A stretch of 14,489 nt of DNA from Deltaproteobacteria bacterium (lineage in GTDB: Bacteria > Desulfobacterota > Dissulfuribacteria > Dissulfuribacterales > QOAL01). Numbering within the stretch: the first letter of the stretch is position 1; the number at the start of each line of letters is the position of its first letter. The stretch is taken from positions 1 through 14,489 of the forward strand of contig JAMOUE010000082.1 in assembly GCA_027068235.1 (NCBI GenBank), written 5' to 3'. The position numbers and the translations under genes are program-made. The notes under the pieces are model-generated. The model saw only the letters and a program-made list of their open reading frames with translations, ran no database searches and was not told the origin of the DNA. This document shows positions 1 through 6,650 of the stretch, piece after piece.

Positions 1-131
1 TGCCCGGTGACAATGTAAAGATCAAGGCGGAGTTGATCCAGCCCATAGCCATGGAAGAAGGTCTTAGGTTTGCCATCAGGGAAGGTGGACGTACTGTTGG
101 TGCTGGTGTCGTTAGCAAGATAATTGAATAA
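1..131 (+). CDS. tuf: Elongation factor Tu, C-terminal fragment (5' end outside window)
   Basis: EF-Tu is the GTPase that delivers aminoacyl-tRNA to the ribosomal A site. Only the last 42 complete codons and the TAA stop (129-131) are inside the window, with the first complete codon at base 3. The visible part belongs to beta-barrel domain 3 and contains the highly conserved stretches LRFAIREGG and RTVGAGVV, followed by the tail SKIIE. These are close to invariant in bacterial EF-Tu, so the identification is firm even from a fragment. The gene ends 29 bp before rpsJ on the same strand, the usual str-to-S10 junction in which tuf closes the rpsL-rpsG-fusA-tuf group. No terminator is visible after the stop, so transcription probably reads on into the S10 genes. 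Confidence 0.96.
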   Translation, partial: PGDNVKIKAELIQPIAMEEGLRFAIREGGRTVGAGVVSKIIE

Positions 132-144
132 GGCTTTTTAATTT

Positions 145-150
145 AAGGAG
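145..150 (+). promoter_or_regulatory. Ribosome binding site of rpsJ
   Basis: AAGGAG lies 10 bases before the ATG at 161 and 13 bases before the second in-frame ATG at 164. The spacing favours the first. The whole tuf-rpsJ gap is only 29 bp. Confidence 0.7.
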
Positions 151-160
151 TGTTAGTGGG

Positions 161-475
161 ATGATGGTCCCTACTCAAAGAATCAGAATAAGGCTCAAGG
201 CCTACGATCACAAGCAGCTTGATAAGTCGCTCAATGAAATAGTGGATACAGCAAGGAGAACAGGGGCAAGGATTGCAGGCCCTATTCCCTTGCCTACGCG
301 CATCAGTCGTTACACTGTGCTTAGGTCACCTCATATTGACAAGAAGTCAAGGGAACAGTTTGAGGTGCGCACTCATAAAAGACTGGTGGATATCCTTGAG
401 CCGACCCAGCAAACCATTGACGCACTTATGAAGCTTGAGCTTTCAGCAGGCGTTGATGTGGAAATAAAACTATAA
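161..475 (+). CDS. rpsJ: 30S ribosomal protein S10
   Basis: S10 (NusE) is a 30S head protein and, in complex with NusB, also a transcription antitermination factor. The 104-residue product has the family length. It shows the diagnostic blocks QRIRIRLKAYDH near the N-terminus, GPIPLPTR at about residues 40-47, and RTHKRLVDILEPT near residues 71-83, ending in AGVDVEIKL. Two consecutive ATG codons begin the frame (161 and 164); the first is better placed relative to AAGGAG at 145-150, but either is possible and they differ by one Met. It is the first gene of the S10 block, 29 bp after tuf and 15 bp before rplC. Confidence 0.98.
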   Translation: MMVPTQRIRIRLKAYDHKQLDKSLNEIVDTARRTGARIAGPIPLPTRISRYTVLRSPHIDKKSREQFEVRTHKRLVDILEPTQQTIDALMKLELSAGVDVEIKL

Positions 476-490
476 TCGGGGACGATAGTA

Positions 491-1120
491 ATGGCTGGTA
501 TCAGTGCCCTAATGGGTAAAAAGTTAGGTATGACCAGGGTCTTTAGTGAGGATGGCTCCAGTGTTCCAGTTACAGTGCTGGAAATAGGGCCCTGTGTTGT
601 CTTGCAAAAAAAGACGGCTGACAAAGAGGGTTACAACGCCCTTCAGTTAGGTTACTGGGAAAAGCCTCTAAAGAGGCTTAACAGGCCTATGAGGGGGCAT
701 GTCGAAAAGGCAGGTGCTGAGACTGGATTTAGGTTTATTAGAGAGATTCCAGTTGAGAATCCTGATGAATTTGAAACAGGTCAGCGTTTAACCCTGGCCG
801 ATGCCAAAGAGAGTCAGCTTGTTGATATAGTTAGTATAACTAAAGGTAGGGGCTTTGCCGGTACAGTTAAAAGGCATGGCTTCTCAAGAGGGCCTATGGC
901 TCATGGTTCAAAACATCATAGGGCAGTTGGCTCAACAGGAATGAGCGCATATCCATCCAGGGTCTTGAAGGGCAAGAAGATGCCTGGTCGTATGGGTGGG
1001 AAGCGCAAGACAGTTAAGAACTCTTTGATAGTTGACATCCGTCCAGAAGAGAATCTTCTGCTTGTAAAGGGCGGAGTGGCAGGTGCCATCAATCAGATGG
1101 TTCTAGTTTATTTTAAATAG
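491..1120 (+). CDS. rplC: 50S ribosomal protein L3
   Basis: L3 is an early-assembling 50S protein whose extended loop reaches towards the peptidyl transferase centre. The 209-residue product begins ISALMGKKLGMTRVF, the normal L3 N-terminus, and carries the core signature GRGFAGTVKRHGFSRGP (about 119-135) followed by GSTG and GKKMPGRMGG. The glutamine that PrmB methylates in E. coli L3 (MAGQMG) is arginine here (R167 in MPGRMG), so that modification is not expected; this position varies among phyla. The ATG at 491 follows GGGG at 477-481 with suitable spacing. The gene sits 15 bp after rpsJ and 18 bp before rplD. Confidence 0.98.
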   Translation: MAGISALMGKKLGMTRVFSEDGSSVPVTVLEIGPCVVLQKKTADKEGYNALQLGYWEKPLKRLNRPMRGHVEKAGAETGFRFIREIPVENPDEFETGQRLTLADAKESQLVDIVSITKGRGFAGTVKRHGFSRGPMAHGSKHHRAVGSTGMSAYPSRVLKGKKMPGRMGGKRKTVKNSLIVDIRPEENLLLVKGGVAGAINQMVLVYFK

Positions 1121-1138
1121 ATTTAGGAGACAGGGCAA

Positions 1139-1759
1139 ATGGCTACCCTGGCAGTATATAGTTCACAAAAAGAAAAAGTAGGGGATATAGATGTTTCTGA
1201 TGCCGTCTTTGGTGTAGAGCCAAAGGTTGGTCTCCTGCATGAAGTAGTGAAATGGCAGCTTGCAAAACGTCGCTCTGGGACTGCTTCTACTAAGACCAGG
1301 TCAGAAGTAAGTGGCGGGGGGCGAAAGCCTTGGCGGCAAAAGGGTACAGGCAGGGCCCGTGTAGGTAGTATCAGGTCTCCTCTGTGGAGGCATGGTGGAG
1401 TTGCCCACGGTCCAAAGCCAAGGGATTATTCCTACACCTTGCCAAAGAAGGTGAGGCGTCTTGCGCTTAAAATGGCTCTTAGCGACAAGGTTGCCTCTGA
1501 TAGGATATTTGTTCTGAAGGATTTTGGTATAGACGAGATCAAGACAAAAAAGGTAGTGGAACTTTTGAAGGCCTTTGGATGTCCTACTGCAGTAATGGTG
1601 ACCCTTGAGAATGATGAAAAGGTTGCCTTATCTGCGAGAAATATACCTGGGGTTAAGGTACTGCTTGAAAAGGGCTTGAATGTCTATGATCTTTTGAAAT
1701 ATGAATACCTGCTTATTGAAGAAAAGGCGGTTCAGACCCTGGATGAGAGGCTAAAGTAA
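1139..1759 (+). CDS. rplD: 50S ribosomal protein L4
   Basis: L4 binds domain I of 23S rRNA and sends a long loop into the nascent-peptide exit tunnel. In E. coli it also represses its own operon through the S10 leader. The 206-residue product has the tunnel loop at about residues 52-98, with GGGRKPWRQKGTGRARVGS and RSPLWRHGG, which are the hallmark L4 sequences. The C-terminal domain is ordinary (NVYDLLKYEYLLI). The start ATG at 1139 follows TAGGAGA at 1124-1130. Its TAA stop shares a base with the rplW start (TAATG), so translation of L4 and L23 is probably coupled. Classical L4 control seems unlikely here because there is no leader before rpsJ (inference). Confidence 0.98.
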   Translation: MATLAVYSSQKEKVGDIDVSDAVFGVEPKVGLLHEVVKWQLAKRRSGTASTKTRSEVSGGGRKPWRQKGTGRARVGSIRSPLWRHGGVAHGPKPRDYSYTLPKKVRRLALKMALSDKVASDRIFVLKDFGIDEIKTKKVVELLKAFGCPTAVMVTLENDEKVALSARNIPGVKVLLEKGLNVYDLLKYEYLLIEEKAVQTLDERLK

Positions 1760-2049
1760 TGAAGGATATATATTCGGTTATAAAGTCTCCTATACTTACT
1801 GAAAAGGCCACTATCCATAATGAAAAATACAATCAGATTTTTCTGGAAGTGGATAGAAGGGCCAACAAGATAGAAGTTAAGGAAGCTGTAGAAAAGGTCT
1901 TGAACAAAAAAGTACTGGCCGTACAGATTTTGAACCGCAAAGGGAAGAAGAAAAGAAGCGGCAGGTTTATTGGAAAGAGGCCAGATACCAAAAGGGCTAT
2001 TGTCAGGCTGTATCCTGATGAAAAATTTGATCTGTTTGAGGGTGCGTAA
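1759..2049 (+). CDS. rplW: 50S ribosomal protein L23
   Basis: L23 sits at the tunnel exit and is the docking site for trigger factor and signal recognition particle. The 96-residue protein starts MKDIYSVIKSPILTEKAT and contains the family signature VDRRANKIEVKEAVEKV (about 32-48), then the basic loop RKGKKKRSGRFIGKRPDTKRA. The length is normal. Its ATG overlaps the rplD stop by one base (TAATG), with GAGAGG at 1745-1750 as binding site inside rplD. Its own stop likewise overlaps the rplB start (TAATG at 2047-2051). L4, L23 and L2 therefore form a run of three coupled cistrons, which would help keep their output equal. Confidence 0.98.
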   Translation: MKDIYSVIKSPILTEKATIHNEKYNQIFLEVDRRANKIEVKEAVEKVLNKKVLAVQILNRKGKKKRSGRFIGKRPDTKRAIVRLYPDEKFDLFEGA

Positions 2050-2876
2050 TGCCAGTCAAAAAGTATAAGCCAACGTCGCCAGGAAGACGCTTTATGAGCG
2101 TCATTGTAGATGAAGATCTTGCCAAAAAAGAGCCTGAAAAGTCTCTTCTTGAGCCGCTGAAGCGTAGTAGCGGCAGAAATGTTTACGGGCGTATAACTAG
2201 CAGGCATAGAGGCGGCGGACATAAGCGGAAATATAGGATTATAGATTTTAAAAGAAATAAGCTTGGGGTGCCTGCGAAGGTGGCTGCTATCGAGTATGAT
2301 CCCAACCGGAGTGCCAGGATTGCTCTTCTACACTATCTGGATGGTGAGAAGAGATATATCCTTGCACCACTTGGTCTGAAAACCGGTGATCAGGTCATCT
2401 CAGATGAGGTGACTGATGTTAAACCTGGTAACTCTATGCCTTTAAAGAATATTCCTCTTGGTACTCTGGTGCACAATATTGAGATGAGGCCAGGAAAAGG
2501 TGGTCAGGTTGTAAGAAGTGCTGGGACAGCCGCTCAGGTAATGGCTAAGGAAGGCAGATATGTCCAGATTAGGCTTCCTAGCGGTGAGGTAAGAATGTTT
2601 CTTGAGGATTGTCGTGCCACCATTGGTCAAGTAGGCAATCTCGACCATGAAAATGTCTCAATAGGTAAAGCAGGGCGTAGCCGCTGGCTCGGCAGAAGGC
2701 CAAGGGTCAGGGGTGTTGCAATGAATCCTGTTGACCATCCAATGGGTGGTGGTGAAGGTAAGTCCTCTGGAGGAAGACACCCATGCAGTCCTTGGGGCTG
2801 GCCAACCAAGGGTTATCGTACCAGAGGTAAGAAACCTAGCGACAGGTTTATCGTACGTAGCAGGCATAAAAAGTAA
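2049..2876 (+). CDS. rplB: 50S ribosomal protein L2
   Basis: L2 is among the largest and most conserved 50S proteins; it is needed for subunit association and supports peptidyl transfer. The 275-residue product contains KPTSPGRR (7-14), GRITSRHRGGGHKRKYR (47-63), EYDPNRSA, VHNIEMRPGKGGQ (141-153), CRATIGQVGN and PRVRGVAMNPVDHP (218-231). H230 corresponds to the E. coli histidine reported as functionally essential (His229, mature numbering). Two residues on, the common motif DHPHGGGEG reads DHPMGGGEG, with Met232 replacing a usual histidine; I recall the same form in some other phyla. The start overlaps the rplW stop, with GAGGG at 2038-2042. A 28 bp gap follows before rpsS. Confidence 0.99.
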   Translation: MPVKKYKPTSPGRRFMSVIVDEDLAKKEPEKSLLEPLKRSSGRNVYGRITSRHRGGGHKRKYRIIDFKRNKLGVPAKVAAIEYDPNRSARIALLHYLDGEKRYILAPLGLKTGDQVISDEVTDVKPGNSMPLKNIPLGTLVHNIEMRPGKGGQVVRSAGTAAQVMAKEGRYVQIRLPSGEVRMFLEDCRATIGQVGNLDHENVSIGKAGRSRWLGRRPRVRGVAMNPVDHPMGGGEGKSSGGRHPCSPWGWPTKGYRTRGKKPSDRFIVRSRHKK

Positions 2877-2904
2877 TTTTGTCTGATAAAAGGAGAAGAG
2901 GCTA

Positions 2905-3189
2905 GTGCCAAGATCAGTAAAAAAAGGACCGTTCGTAGATGAACATCTGATGAAGAAGGTCAGGAAGGCTCTGGACACAAATGACCGTAAGGTCATTAAA
3001 ACGTGGTCCAGGAGGTCCATGATAATACCTGATATGGTCGGGCTGACCTTTGCGGTTCACAACGGTAGGAAGTTTATTCCTGTTTTTGTGACCGAGAACA
3101 TGGTAGGGCACAAACTAGGTGAGTTTGCGCCGACCAGGACCTTTTATGGCCATGCGGCAGATAAGAAATCAAAGGTTAAGAAAAAATAG
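2905..3189 (+). CDS. rpsS: 30S ribosomal protein S19 (GTG start)
   Basis: S19 lies in the 30S head, pairs with S13 and contacts A-site tRNA and intersubunit bridges. The 94-residue product begins PRSVKKGPFVDEHLMKKV and holds KTWSRRSMIIPDMVGLTFAVHNG at about 33-55 and GHKLGEFAPTRTF near the end, all classic S19 sequences. The frame opens with GTG at 2905, 9 bases after AAAGGAG (2889-2895); no in-frame ATG lies upstream at a sensible distance, and the next downstream would remove the conserved N-terminus. GTG is therefore the probable start. The stop TAG overlaps the AGGAAGG that serves rplV. Confidence 0.98.
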   Translation: MPRSVKKGPFVDEHLMKKVRKALDTNDRKVIKTWSRRSMIIPDMVGLTFAVHNGRKFIPVFVTENMVGHKLGEFAPTRTFYGHAADKKSKVKKK

Positions 3190-3200
3190 GAAGGTTTATC

Positions 3201-3533
3201 ATGGAGGCTAGGGCAGTAGGCAAATTTAGGCGCATATCCCCTCAGAAGGCGAGGCTTGTTGCAGATCTTATTAGAAACAAGCCTGTAGATGAGGCCATGC
3301 AGATAGTGAGCCTGTCTCCCAAAAAGGGAGCCAGAATAATAAAGAAGGTGCTCGAGTCTGCTTTGGCCAATGCTACAGAGAATATGAATCTGGATATGGA
3401 CAGCCTTTATGTGAAAAAGATTTGCGTAGATCAAGGCCCTCAATTAAAAAGGTGGCGTCCAAGGGCCATGGGAAGGGCTTACGGTATAAGGCACAGGCTT
3501 TCACACATAACAATAGTTTTAGACGAATATTAG
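3201..3533 (+). CDS. rplV: 50S ribosomal protein L22
   Basis: L22 spans the 50S subunit, and its long beta-hairpin lines the exit tunnel beside L4, where macrolides and stalling peptides act. The 110-residue product shows the N-terminal ARAVGKFRRISPQKARLVADLIR, the central SALANATEN (about 53-61) and the hairpin RWRPRAMGRAYGIRHRLSHITIVL (about 84-107). Length and layout are typical. The ATG at 3201 is 6 bases after AGGAAGG (3188-3194), which itself overlaps the rpsS stop codon, implying close hand-over from S19. A 22 bp gap leads to rpsC. Confidence 0.98.
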   Translation: MEARAVGKFRRISPQKARLVADLIRNKPVDEAMQIVSLSPKKGARIIKKVLESALANATENMNLDMDSLYVKKICVDQGPQLKRWRPRAMGRAYGIRHRLSHITIVLDEY

Positions 3534-3544
3534 ATAGCTGTACT

Positions 3545-3550
3545 GGGAGG
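3545..3550 (+). promoter_or_regulatory. Ribosome binding site deciding the TTG start of rpsC
   Basis: GGGAGG ends 5 bases before the TTG at 3556. This strong site, with GQKVNPIG following immediately, fixes a TTG start for S3; there is no competing ATG or GTG nearby. Confidence 0.75.
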
Positions 3551-3555
3551 CAATT

Positions 3556-4215
3556 TTGGGTCAGAAAGTAAATCCAATAGGACTGAGACTGAAGATAACA
3601 CGTTCATGGGATTCCAAATGGTTTGCTAATAAGGAATATCCCAAGCTGGTTCTTGAAGATCACAATATCAGGAAGCATGTAAAGGAACGAATGGCTCATG
3701 CTGGAATATCCAAGGTTGAGATCGAGAGAGCTGCTAAAAGAGTCAGAGTTCGTATTCATACAGCTCGTCCCGGTATAGTTATCGGTAAAAAGGGAGTGGA
3801 AATAGAGTCACTGAAAAAGAGCCTAGAAAAGATAGCTACAGGCCCGGTGCTCATAGATATTACAGAGGTGAGACGTCCGGAGCTGGATGCACAACTGGTG
3901 GCAGAGAATGTGGCAGCCCAGCTTGAGAGAAGGGTGTCATTTAGGCGGGCCATGAAGCGTGCAGTTGGCTTGGCTCTAAAATTTGGTGCGCAGGGTATTA
4001 GGATTGCCTGCTCTGGTAGGCTTGGAGGGGCAGAGATGGCAAGGCGTGAATGGTATCTCCAGGGAAGAGTGCCACTTCATACCTTGCGGGCAGATATTGA
4101 TTATGGCTTTACTGAAGCCCTTACTACCTATGGTGTGATAGGGGTAAAGGTTTGGATATTTAAGGGTGAGGTACTTCCAGACAAGGATGCTGAGTATATT
4201 TCAGCTGATATATAG
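3556..4215 (+). CDS. rpsC: 30S ribosomal protein S3 (TTG start)
   Basis: S3 forms part of the mRNA entry channel on the 30S head and contributes to the ribosome's helicase activity. The 219-residue product starts with the near-universal GQKVNPIGLRL. It has a type-II KH domain with GKKG at 77-80 (RPGIVIGKKG), the entry-channel basic residues R130, R131 and K134 (SFRRAMKRA), and the C-terminal block GRLGGAEMARREWYLQGRVPLHTLRADIDYG. Only initiation at TTG (3556) retains the conserved N-terminus, and it is supported by GGGAGG at 3545-3550. rplP follows after 13 bp. Confidence 0.98.
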   Translation: MGQKVNPIGLRLKITRSWDSKWFANKEYPKLVLEDHNIRKHVKERMAHAGISKVEIERAAKRVRVRIHTARPGIVIGKKGVEIESLKKSLEKIATGPVLIDITEVRRPELDAQLVAENVAAQLERRVSFRRAMKRAVGLALKFGAQGIRIACSGRLGGAEMARREWYLQGRVPLHTLRADIDYGFTEALTTYGVIGVKVWIFKGEVLPDKDAEYISADI

Positions 4216-4228
4216 CAGGTGAGGAAAG

Positions 4229-4645
4229 ATGTTAGCGCCTAAAAAGATCAAGTTCAGAAAACATCAAAAGGGCCGTATAAAAGGTGTAGCCCAAAGGGGT
4301 AATCAGCTTAATTTTGGCGATTTTGGCTTAAAGGCCCTGGGGCGTGGAAGAATTACAGCCCAGCAGATAGAGGCTGCTCGTATTGCCATTACAAGGCATG
4401 TAAAAAGGAAAGGCAAGATTTGGATTAGGATCTTTCCTGACAAGCCAGTTACAAAGAAGCCTGCTGAGACCAGGATGGGAAAAGGTAAGGGCGGAGTCGA
4501 GTACTGGGTGGCTCCTGTGAAGCCTGGTCGCATACTTTATGAGATGGAAGGTGTAGATGAGAAGACAGCTCGTGAGGCATTGAGGCTGGCATCTTATAAG
4601 CTGCCCATTCCTACTAAAATCGTCAGCAGGAGTAACATGGCATGA
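4229..4645 (+). CDS. rplP: 50S ribosomal protein L16
   Basis: L16 is a late-assembling 50S protein that helps shape the A-site tRNA region near the peptidyl transferase centre. The 138-residue product has KIKFRKHQKGRIKGVAQRGN near the N-terminus, the TRHVKRKGKIWIRIFPDKPVT stretch (about 55-75) and RMGKGKGGVEYWVA (82-95). Arg82 matches the arginine hydroxylated by RoxA (YcfD) in E. coli, so the target residue exists, though nothing here shows whether an enzyme does. ATG at 4229 follows GAGGA at 4221-4225. Its 3' end overlaps rpmC by four bases (ATGA, 4642-4645). Confidence 0.98.
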   Translation: MLAPKKIKFRKHQKGRIKGVAQRGNQLNFGDFGLKALGRGRITAQQIEAARIAITRHVKRKGKIWIRIFPDKPVTKKPAETRMGKGKGGVEYWVAPVKPGRILYEMEGVDEKTAREALRLASYKLPIPTKIVSRSNMA

Positions 4646-4848
4646 GCGCTGCAGACAAGTTGAGAGAGATGACAATAGAAGAACTTAGAAAAAAGGATAA
4701 AGACCTTCGCAAGGAACTTTTTAACCTTCGTTTCCAACATGCAACTCATCAGTTGGAAAATACAGCAAGGTTGAGAACGGTTAGAAGGGAGATTGCGAGG
4801 GTTAATACAATCATAAGAGAGAAACAGTTGGAGGGTGCTGAGGTCTGA
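4642..4848 (+). CDS. rpmC: 50S ribosomal protein L29
   Basis: L29 is a small two-helix protein next to L23 at the tunnel exit. The 68-residue product is largely helical and charged, with the family core DLRKELFNLRFQHATHQLENTARLRTVRREIARVNTIIRE (about residues 22-60; FNLRFQ and the RxxRREIARVxT segment are the L29 signature). It overlaps rplP by ATGA and has AGGAG at 4628-4632 upstream inside rplP, so re-initiation by the same ribosome is likely. The stop TGA shares its last base with the rpsQ ATG (TGATG at 4846-4850). Confidence 0.97.
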   Translation: MSAADKLREMTIEELRKKDKDLRKELFNLRFQHATHQLENTARLRTVRREIARVNTIIREKQLEGAEV

Positions 4849-5108
4849 TGGAAAAGGCAAAGGGATTACGTAGGACGCTTACCGGACTGGTTGTCAGCGA
4901 TAAAAACGACAAGACTGTTACTGTAGAGGTCATTAGGAGATTTAGGCACCCCATTTATGGTAAGTTTGTGCAGAGAAGAAAGAAATACATGGCGCATGAC
5001 CCAAACAACGATTGCCATGTAGGTGATAAGATTACCATTGAGGAGCACAGGCCCTTAAGCAGAAAAAAACGCTGGATTGTGCGACAGATAGTGGAACGGG
5101 CCGTCTAA
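4848..5108 (+). CDS. rpsQ: 30S ribosomal protein S17
   Basis: S17 is an OB-fold primary binder of the 16S rRNA 5' domain. The 86-residue protein shows LTGLVVSDKNDKTVTVEV (about 11-28), HPIYGKFVQRRKKYMAHDP (34-52), VGDKITIEEHRPLSRKKRW (58-76) and a short tail; these match the S17 signature. Its ATG overlaps the rpmC stop by one base. Two purine-rich sites in rpmC could serve it, GAGG (4840-4843, 4 bases away) and GGAGGG (4830-4835, 12 bases away). It closes the S10 block and is followed by a 23 bp gap before rplN. Confidence 0.98.
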   Translation: MEKAKGLRRTLTGLVVSDKNDKTVTVEVIRRFRHPIYGKFVQRRKKYMAHDPNNDCHVGDKITIEEHRPLSRKKRWIVRQIVERAV

Positions 5109-5131
5109 AATTATTGTGAGGTATTGGAAAA

Positions 5132-5500
5132 ATGATCCAGCAGGAGACAAAGCTCAACGTAGCAGATAATTCAGGAGCCAAGAAAGTCCTTTGCATTAAA
5201 GTCTTGGGAGGCACCAGGAGACGTTATGCAAGGGTAGGAGATACTATTGTTGTCTCAGTTAAAGAGGCAATCCCTAACTCCAAGGTTAAAAAGGGTGACG
5301 TTGCCCGGGCAGTTGTGGTGCGTACTAAAAAGGAAATTCCAAGGCCAGATGGTTCCTATATTAGATTTGATGAGAATGCAGCGGTATTGATTAATCAATA
5401 TGGAGAGCCTGTTGGAACTCGAATTTTCGGGCCTGTTGCCAGGGAATTGAGGGCCAAGAGGTTCATGAAGATAATTTCATTGGCTCCAGAGGTAATTTGA
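5132..5500 (+). CDS. rplN: 50S ribosomal protein L14
   Basis: L14 contacts 16S rRNA across the subunit interface and is the binding site of the silencing factor RsfS. The 122-residue product is exactly the usual length, starting MIQQETKLNVADNSGAKKV and containing GGTRRRYARVGDTIVVSVKEA (about 26-46), KGDVARAVVVRTKKE and the C-terminal GTRIFGPVARELRAKRFMKI (about 95-114). ATG at 5132 has GTGAGG at 5116-5121. It begins the spc block. With only 23 bp behind rpsQ and no visible promoter, it is probably cotranscribed with the S10 genes. Confidence 0.98.
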   Translation: MIQQETKLNVADNSGAKKVLCIKVLGGTRRRYARVGDTIVVSVKEAIPNSKVKKGDVARAVVVRTKKEIPRPDGSYIRFDENAAVLINQYGEPVGTRIFGPVARELRAKRFMKIISLAPEVI

Positions 5501-5519
5501 CCTAGGAGATTTTAAGCAT

Positions 5520-5864
5520 ATGAAGGCCAAAGAAAAGAACAAGACATACTTGAGAAAGAATGACCGGGTCATGGTTATGGCCGGTAAGGATAAGGGGAAG
5601 GTGGGCAAGATAAAGCTCATTGATCTCCGTAAATATAGGGCCATAGTAGAGGGGGCTCAAATCATTAAAAGGCATACCAAGCCTGGTCCAAGGACATCTG
5701 GCGGTATCATTGAGAAAGAGGCCCCGATTCATATCTCTAACTTGATGCTTATTTGCCCCAAATGTACTGATCCTGTCAGGATATCAAGAAAAAAGTTAGA
5801 GGATGGAACAAAGGTCAGGATTTGTAAGAAGTGCGGGGAAGTGATACCGACTGAGAGCAAGTAG
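5520..5864 (+). CDS. rplX: 50S ribosomal protein L24, four-cysteine form
   Basis: L24 is one of the two assembly-initiator proteins of the 50S subunit. The 114-residue product has the N-terminal KOW domain (KNDRVMVMAGKDKGKVGKI, about 13-31), the VEGAQIIKRHTKP segment, then EAPIHISNLMLICPKC. Its C-terminal part carries two CxxC pairs, C79/C82 and C102/C105, an arrangement able to bind zinc; other bacterial L24 proteins share it while the E. coli protein lacks it. Metal binding is inferred, not shown. ATG at 5520 follows TAGGAG at 5503-5508. rplE lies 21 bp downstream; in E. coli the S8 repressor site is at this L24-L5 junction. Confidence 0.97.
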   Translation: MKAKEKNKTYLRKNDRVMVMAGKDKGKVGKIKLIDLRKYRAIVEGAQIIKRHTKPGPRTSGGIIEKEAPIHISNLMLICPKCTDPVRISRKKLEDGTKVRICKKCGEVIPTESK

Positions 5865-5869
5865 CCTTT

Positions 5870-5875
5870 GGGAGG
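5870..5875 (+). promoter_or_regulatory. Ribosome binding site deciding the rplE start
   Basis: GGGAGG lies 10 bases before ATG at 5886. A longer frame starting at TTG 5868 would put this site inside the coding sequence and leave no binding site upstream, so the ATG is preferred. Confidence 0.8.
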
Positions 5876-5885
5876 CATTAGAATA

Positions 5886-6428
5886 ATGTTGAGTGTTGAG
5901 CAGAGATATACAGAAGAAGCAGTACCTAAGCTGATAGAAAAGTTTGGGTATAAAAATAAGATGCAAGTGCCCAAGATTGAGAAGGTTGTTCTCAATATGG
6001 GGCTTGGCGAAGCGATACAGAATGCAAAGATTCTCGATTCCGCAATGGAGGAGTTATCACTTATAGCAGGTCAAAAGGCGGTTATTACAAGGGCCCGTAA
6101 ATCCATTGCGGCTTTCAAGTTACGTGCGGGTATGCCCATTGGCTGTATGGTTACGTTGAGAAAGAAACGCATGTATCACTTCCTTACCAAGTTGATAAAT
6201 ATTGCGATACCTCGCATAAGGGACTTCAGGGGTATTTCAAGGAAGGCCTTTGACGGAAACGGTAATTACAGCATGGGCATTAAGGAACATATTATTTTCC
6301 CTGAAGTAGATTATGACAAGATAGACAAGATAAAGGGACTCAATATTACAATTGTTACTACAGCCAACACCAACGAAGAGGCTCTTTGCCTTTTAGAGGC
6401 GATTGGAATGCCTTTTAAGAAACAGTAG
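5886..6428 (+). CDS. rplE: 50S ribosomal protein L5
   Basis: L5 binds 5S rRNA and touches P-site tRNA in the central protuberance. With the ATG at 5886 the product is 180 residues, the normal L5 length, and begins MLSVEQRYTEEAVPKL. Signature parts are PKIEKVVLNMGLGEA, AGQKAVITRARKSIAAFKLR, GMPIGCMVTLR, the FLTKLINIAIPRIRDFRGIS segment and the C-terminal GLNITIVTTANTNEEA. The frame is open six codons further upstream to TTG 5868, but that would swallow the binding site GGGAGG (5870-5875). The gene ends 9 bp before rpsN, the shortest non-overlapping gap in the window. Confidence 0.97.
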   Translation: MLSVEQRYTEEAVPKLIEKFGYKNKMQVPKIEKVVLNMGLGEAIQNAKILDSAMEELSLIAGQKAVITRARKSIAAFKLRAGMPIGCMVTLRKKRMYHFLTKLINIAIPRIRDFRGISRKAFDGNGNYSMGIKEHIIFPEVDYDKIDKIKGLNITIVTTANTNEEALCLLEAIGMPFKKQ

Positions 6429-6437
6429 GAGGATATC

Positions 6438-6623
6438 TTGGCTAGAAAAGCTTTAATGGAAAAGGTAAAAAGGGAGCCAAAATTTAAGGTTCGTAAATAT
6501 AACAGGTGTCCGATTTGTGGACGACCTAGAGCCTATCTTAGGAAATTTGGACTTTGCAGAATATGTTTTAGAAAAATGGCTTCTTTTGGACAGTTGCCAG
6601 GCGTTACCAAGTCAAGTTGGTAA
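6438..6623 (+). CDS. rpsN: 30S ribosomal protein S14, zinc-binding short form (TTG start)
   Basis: S14 joins the 30S head late in assembly. This is the 61-residue type-Z (C+) form: C24 and C27 (CPIC), C40 and C43 (CRIC) make up a complete four-cysteine zinc site, in contrast to the roughly 100-residue cysteine-free S14 of E. coli. The C-terminal SFGQLPGVTKSSW is the family hallmark. The start is TTG at 6438, 5 bases after a strong AGGAGG (6427-6432) that overlaps the rplE stop; ARKALMEK follows as in homologues. It is sometimes named rpsZ. The 27 bp after it lead to rpsH. Confidence 0.97.
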   Translation: MARKALMEKVKREPKFKVRKYNRCPICGRPRAYLRKFGLCRICFRKMASFGQLPGVTKSSW

Positions 6624-6650
6624 TTAAATTCAGGTTGAAGGTGTAGTCTT

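Noticed and set aside
1833..2222. 129-codon open frame on the minus strand across rplW and rplB
   Set aside because: It lies wholly opposite two certain genes, has no recognisable domain and no sign of independent initiation. It is a shadow of the coding strand.
2658..3020. 120-codon minus-strand frame across the rplB-rpsS junction
   Set aside because: It is antisense to conserved ribosomal genes and its translation resembles no family I know. The same holds for the minus-strand frames at 4328-4675, 7959-8279 and 8742-9149.
5868..5885. Upstream TTG start for rplE, adding six residues
   Set aside because: This would place the strong GGGAGG site inside the gene and leave none before the start. 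ATG at 5886 gives the usual 180-residue L5.
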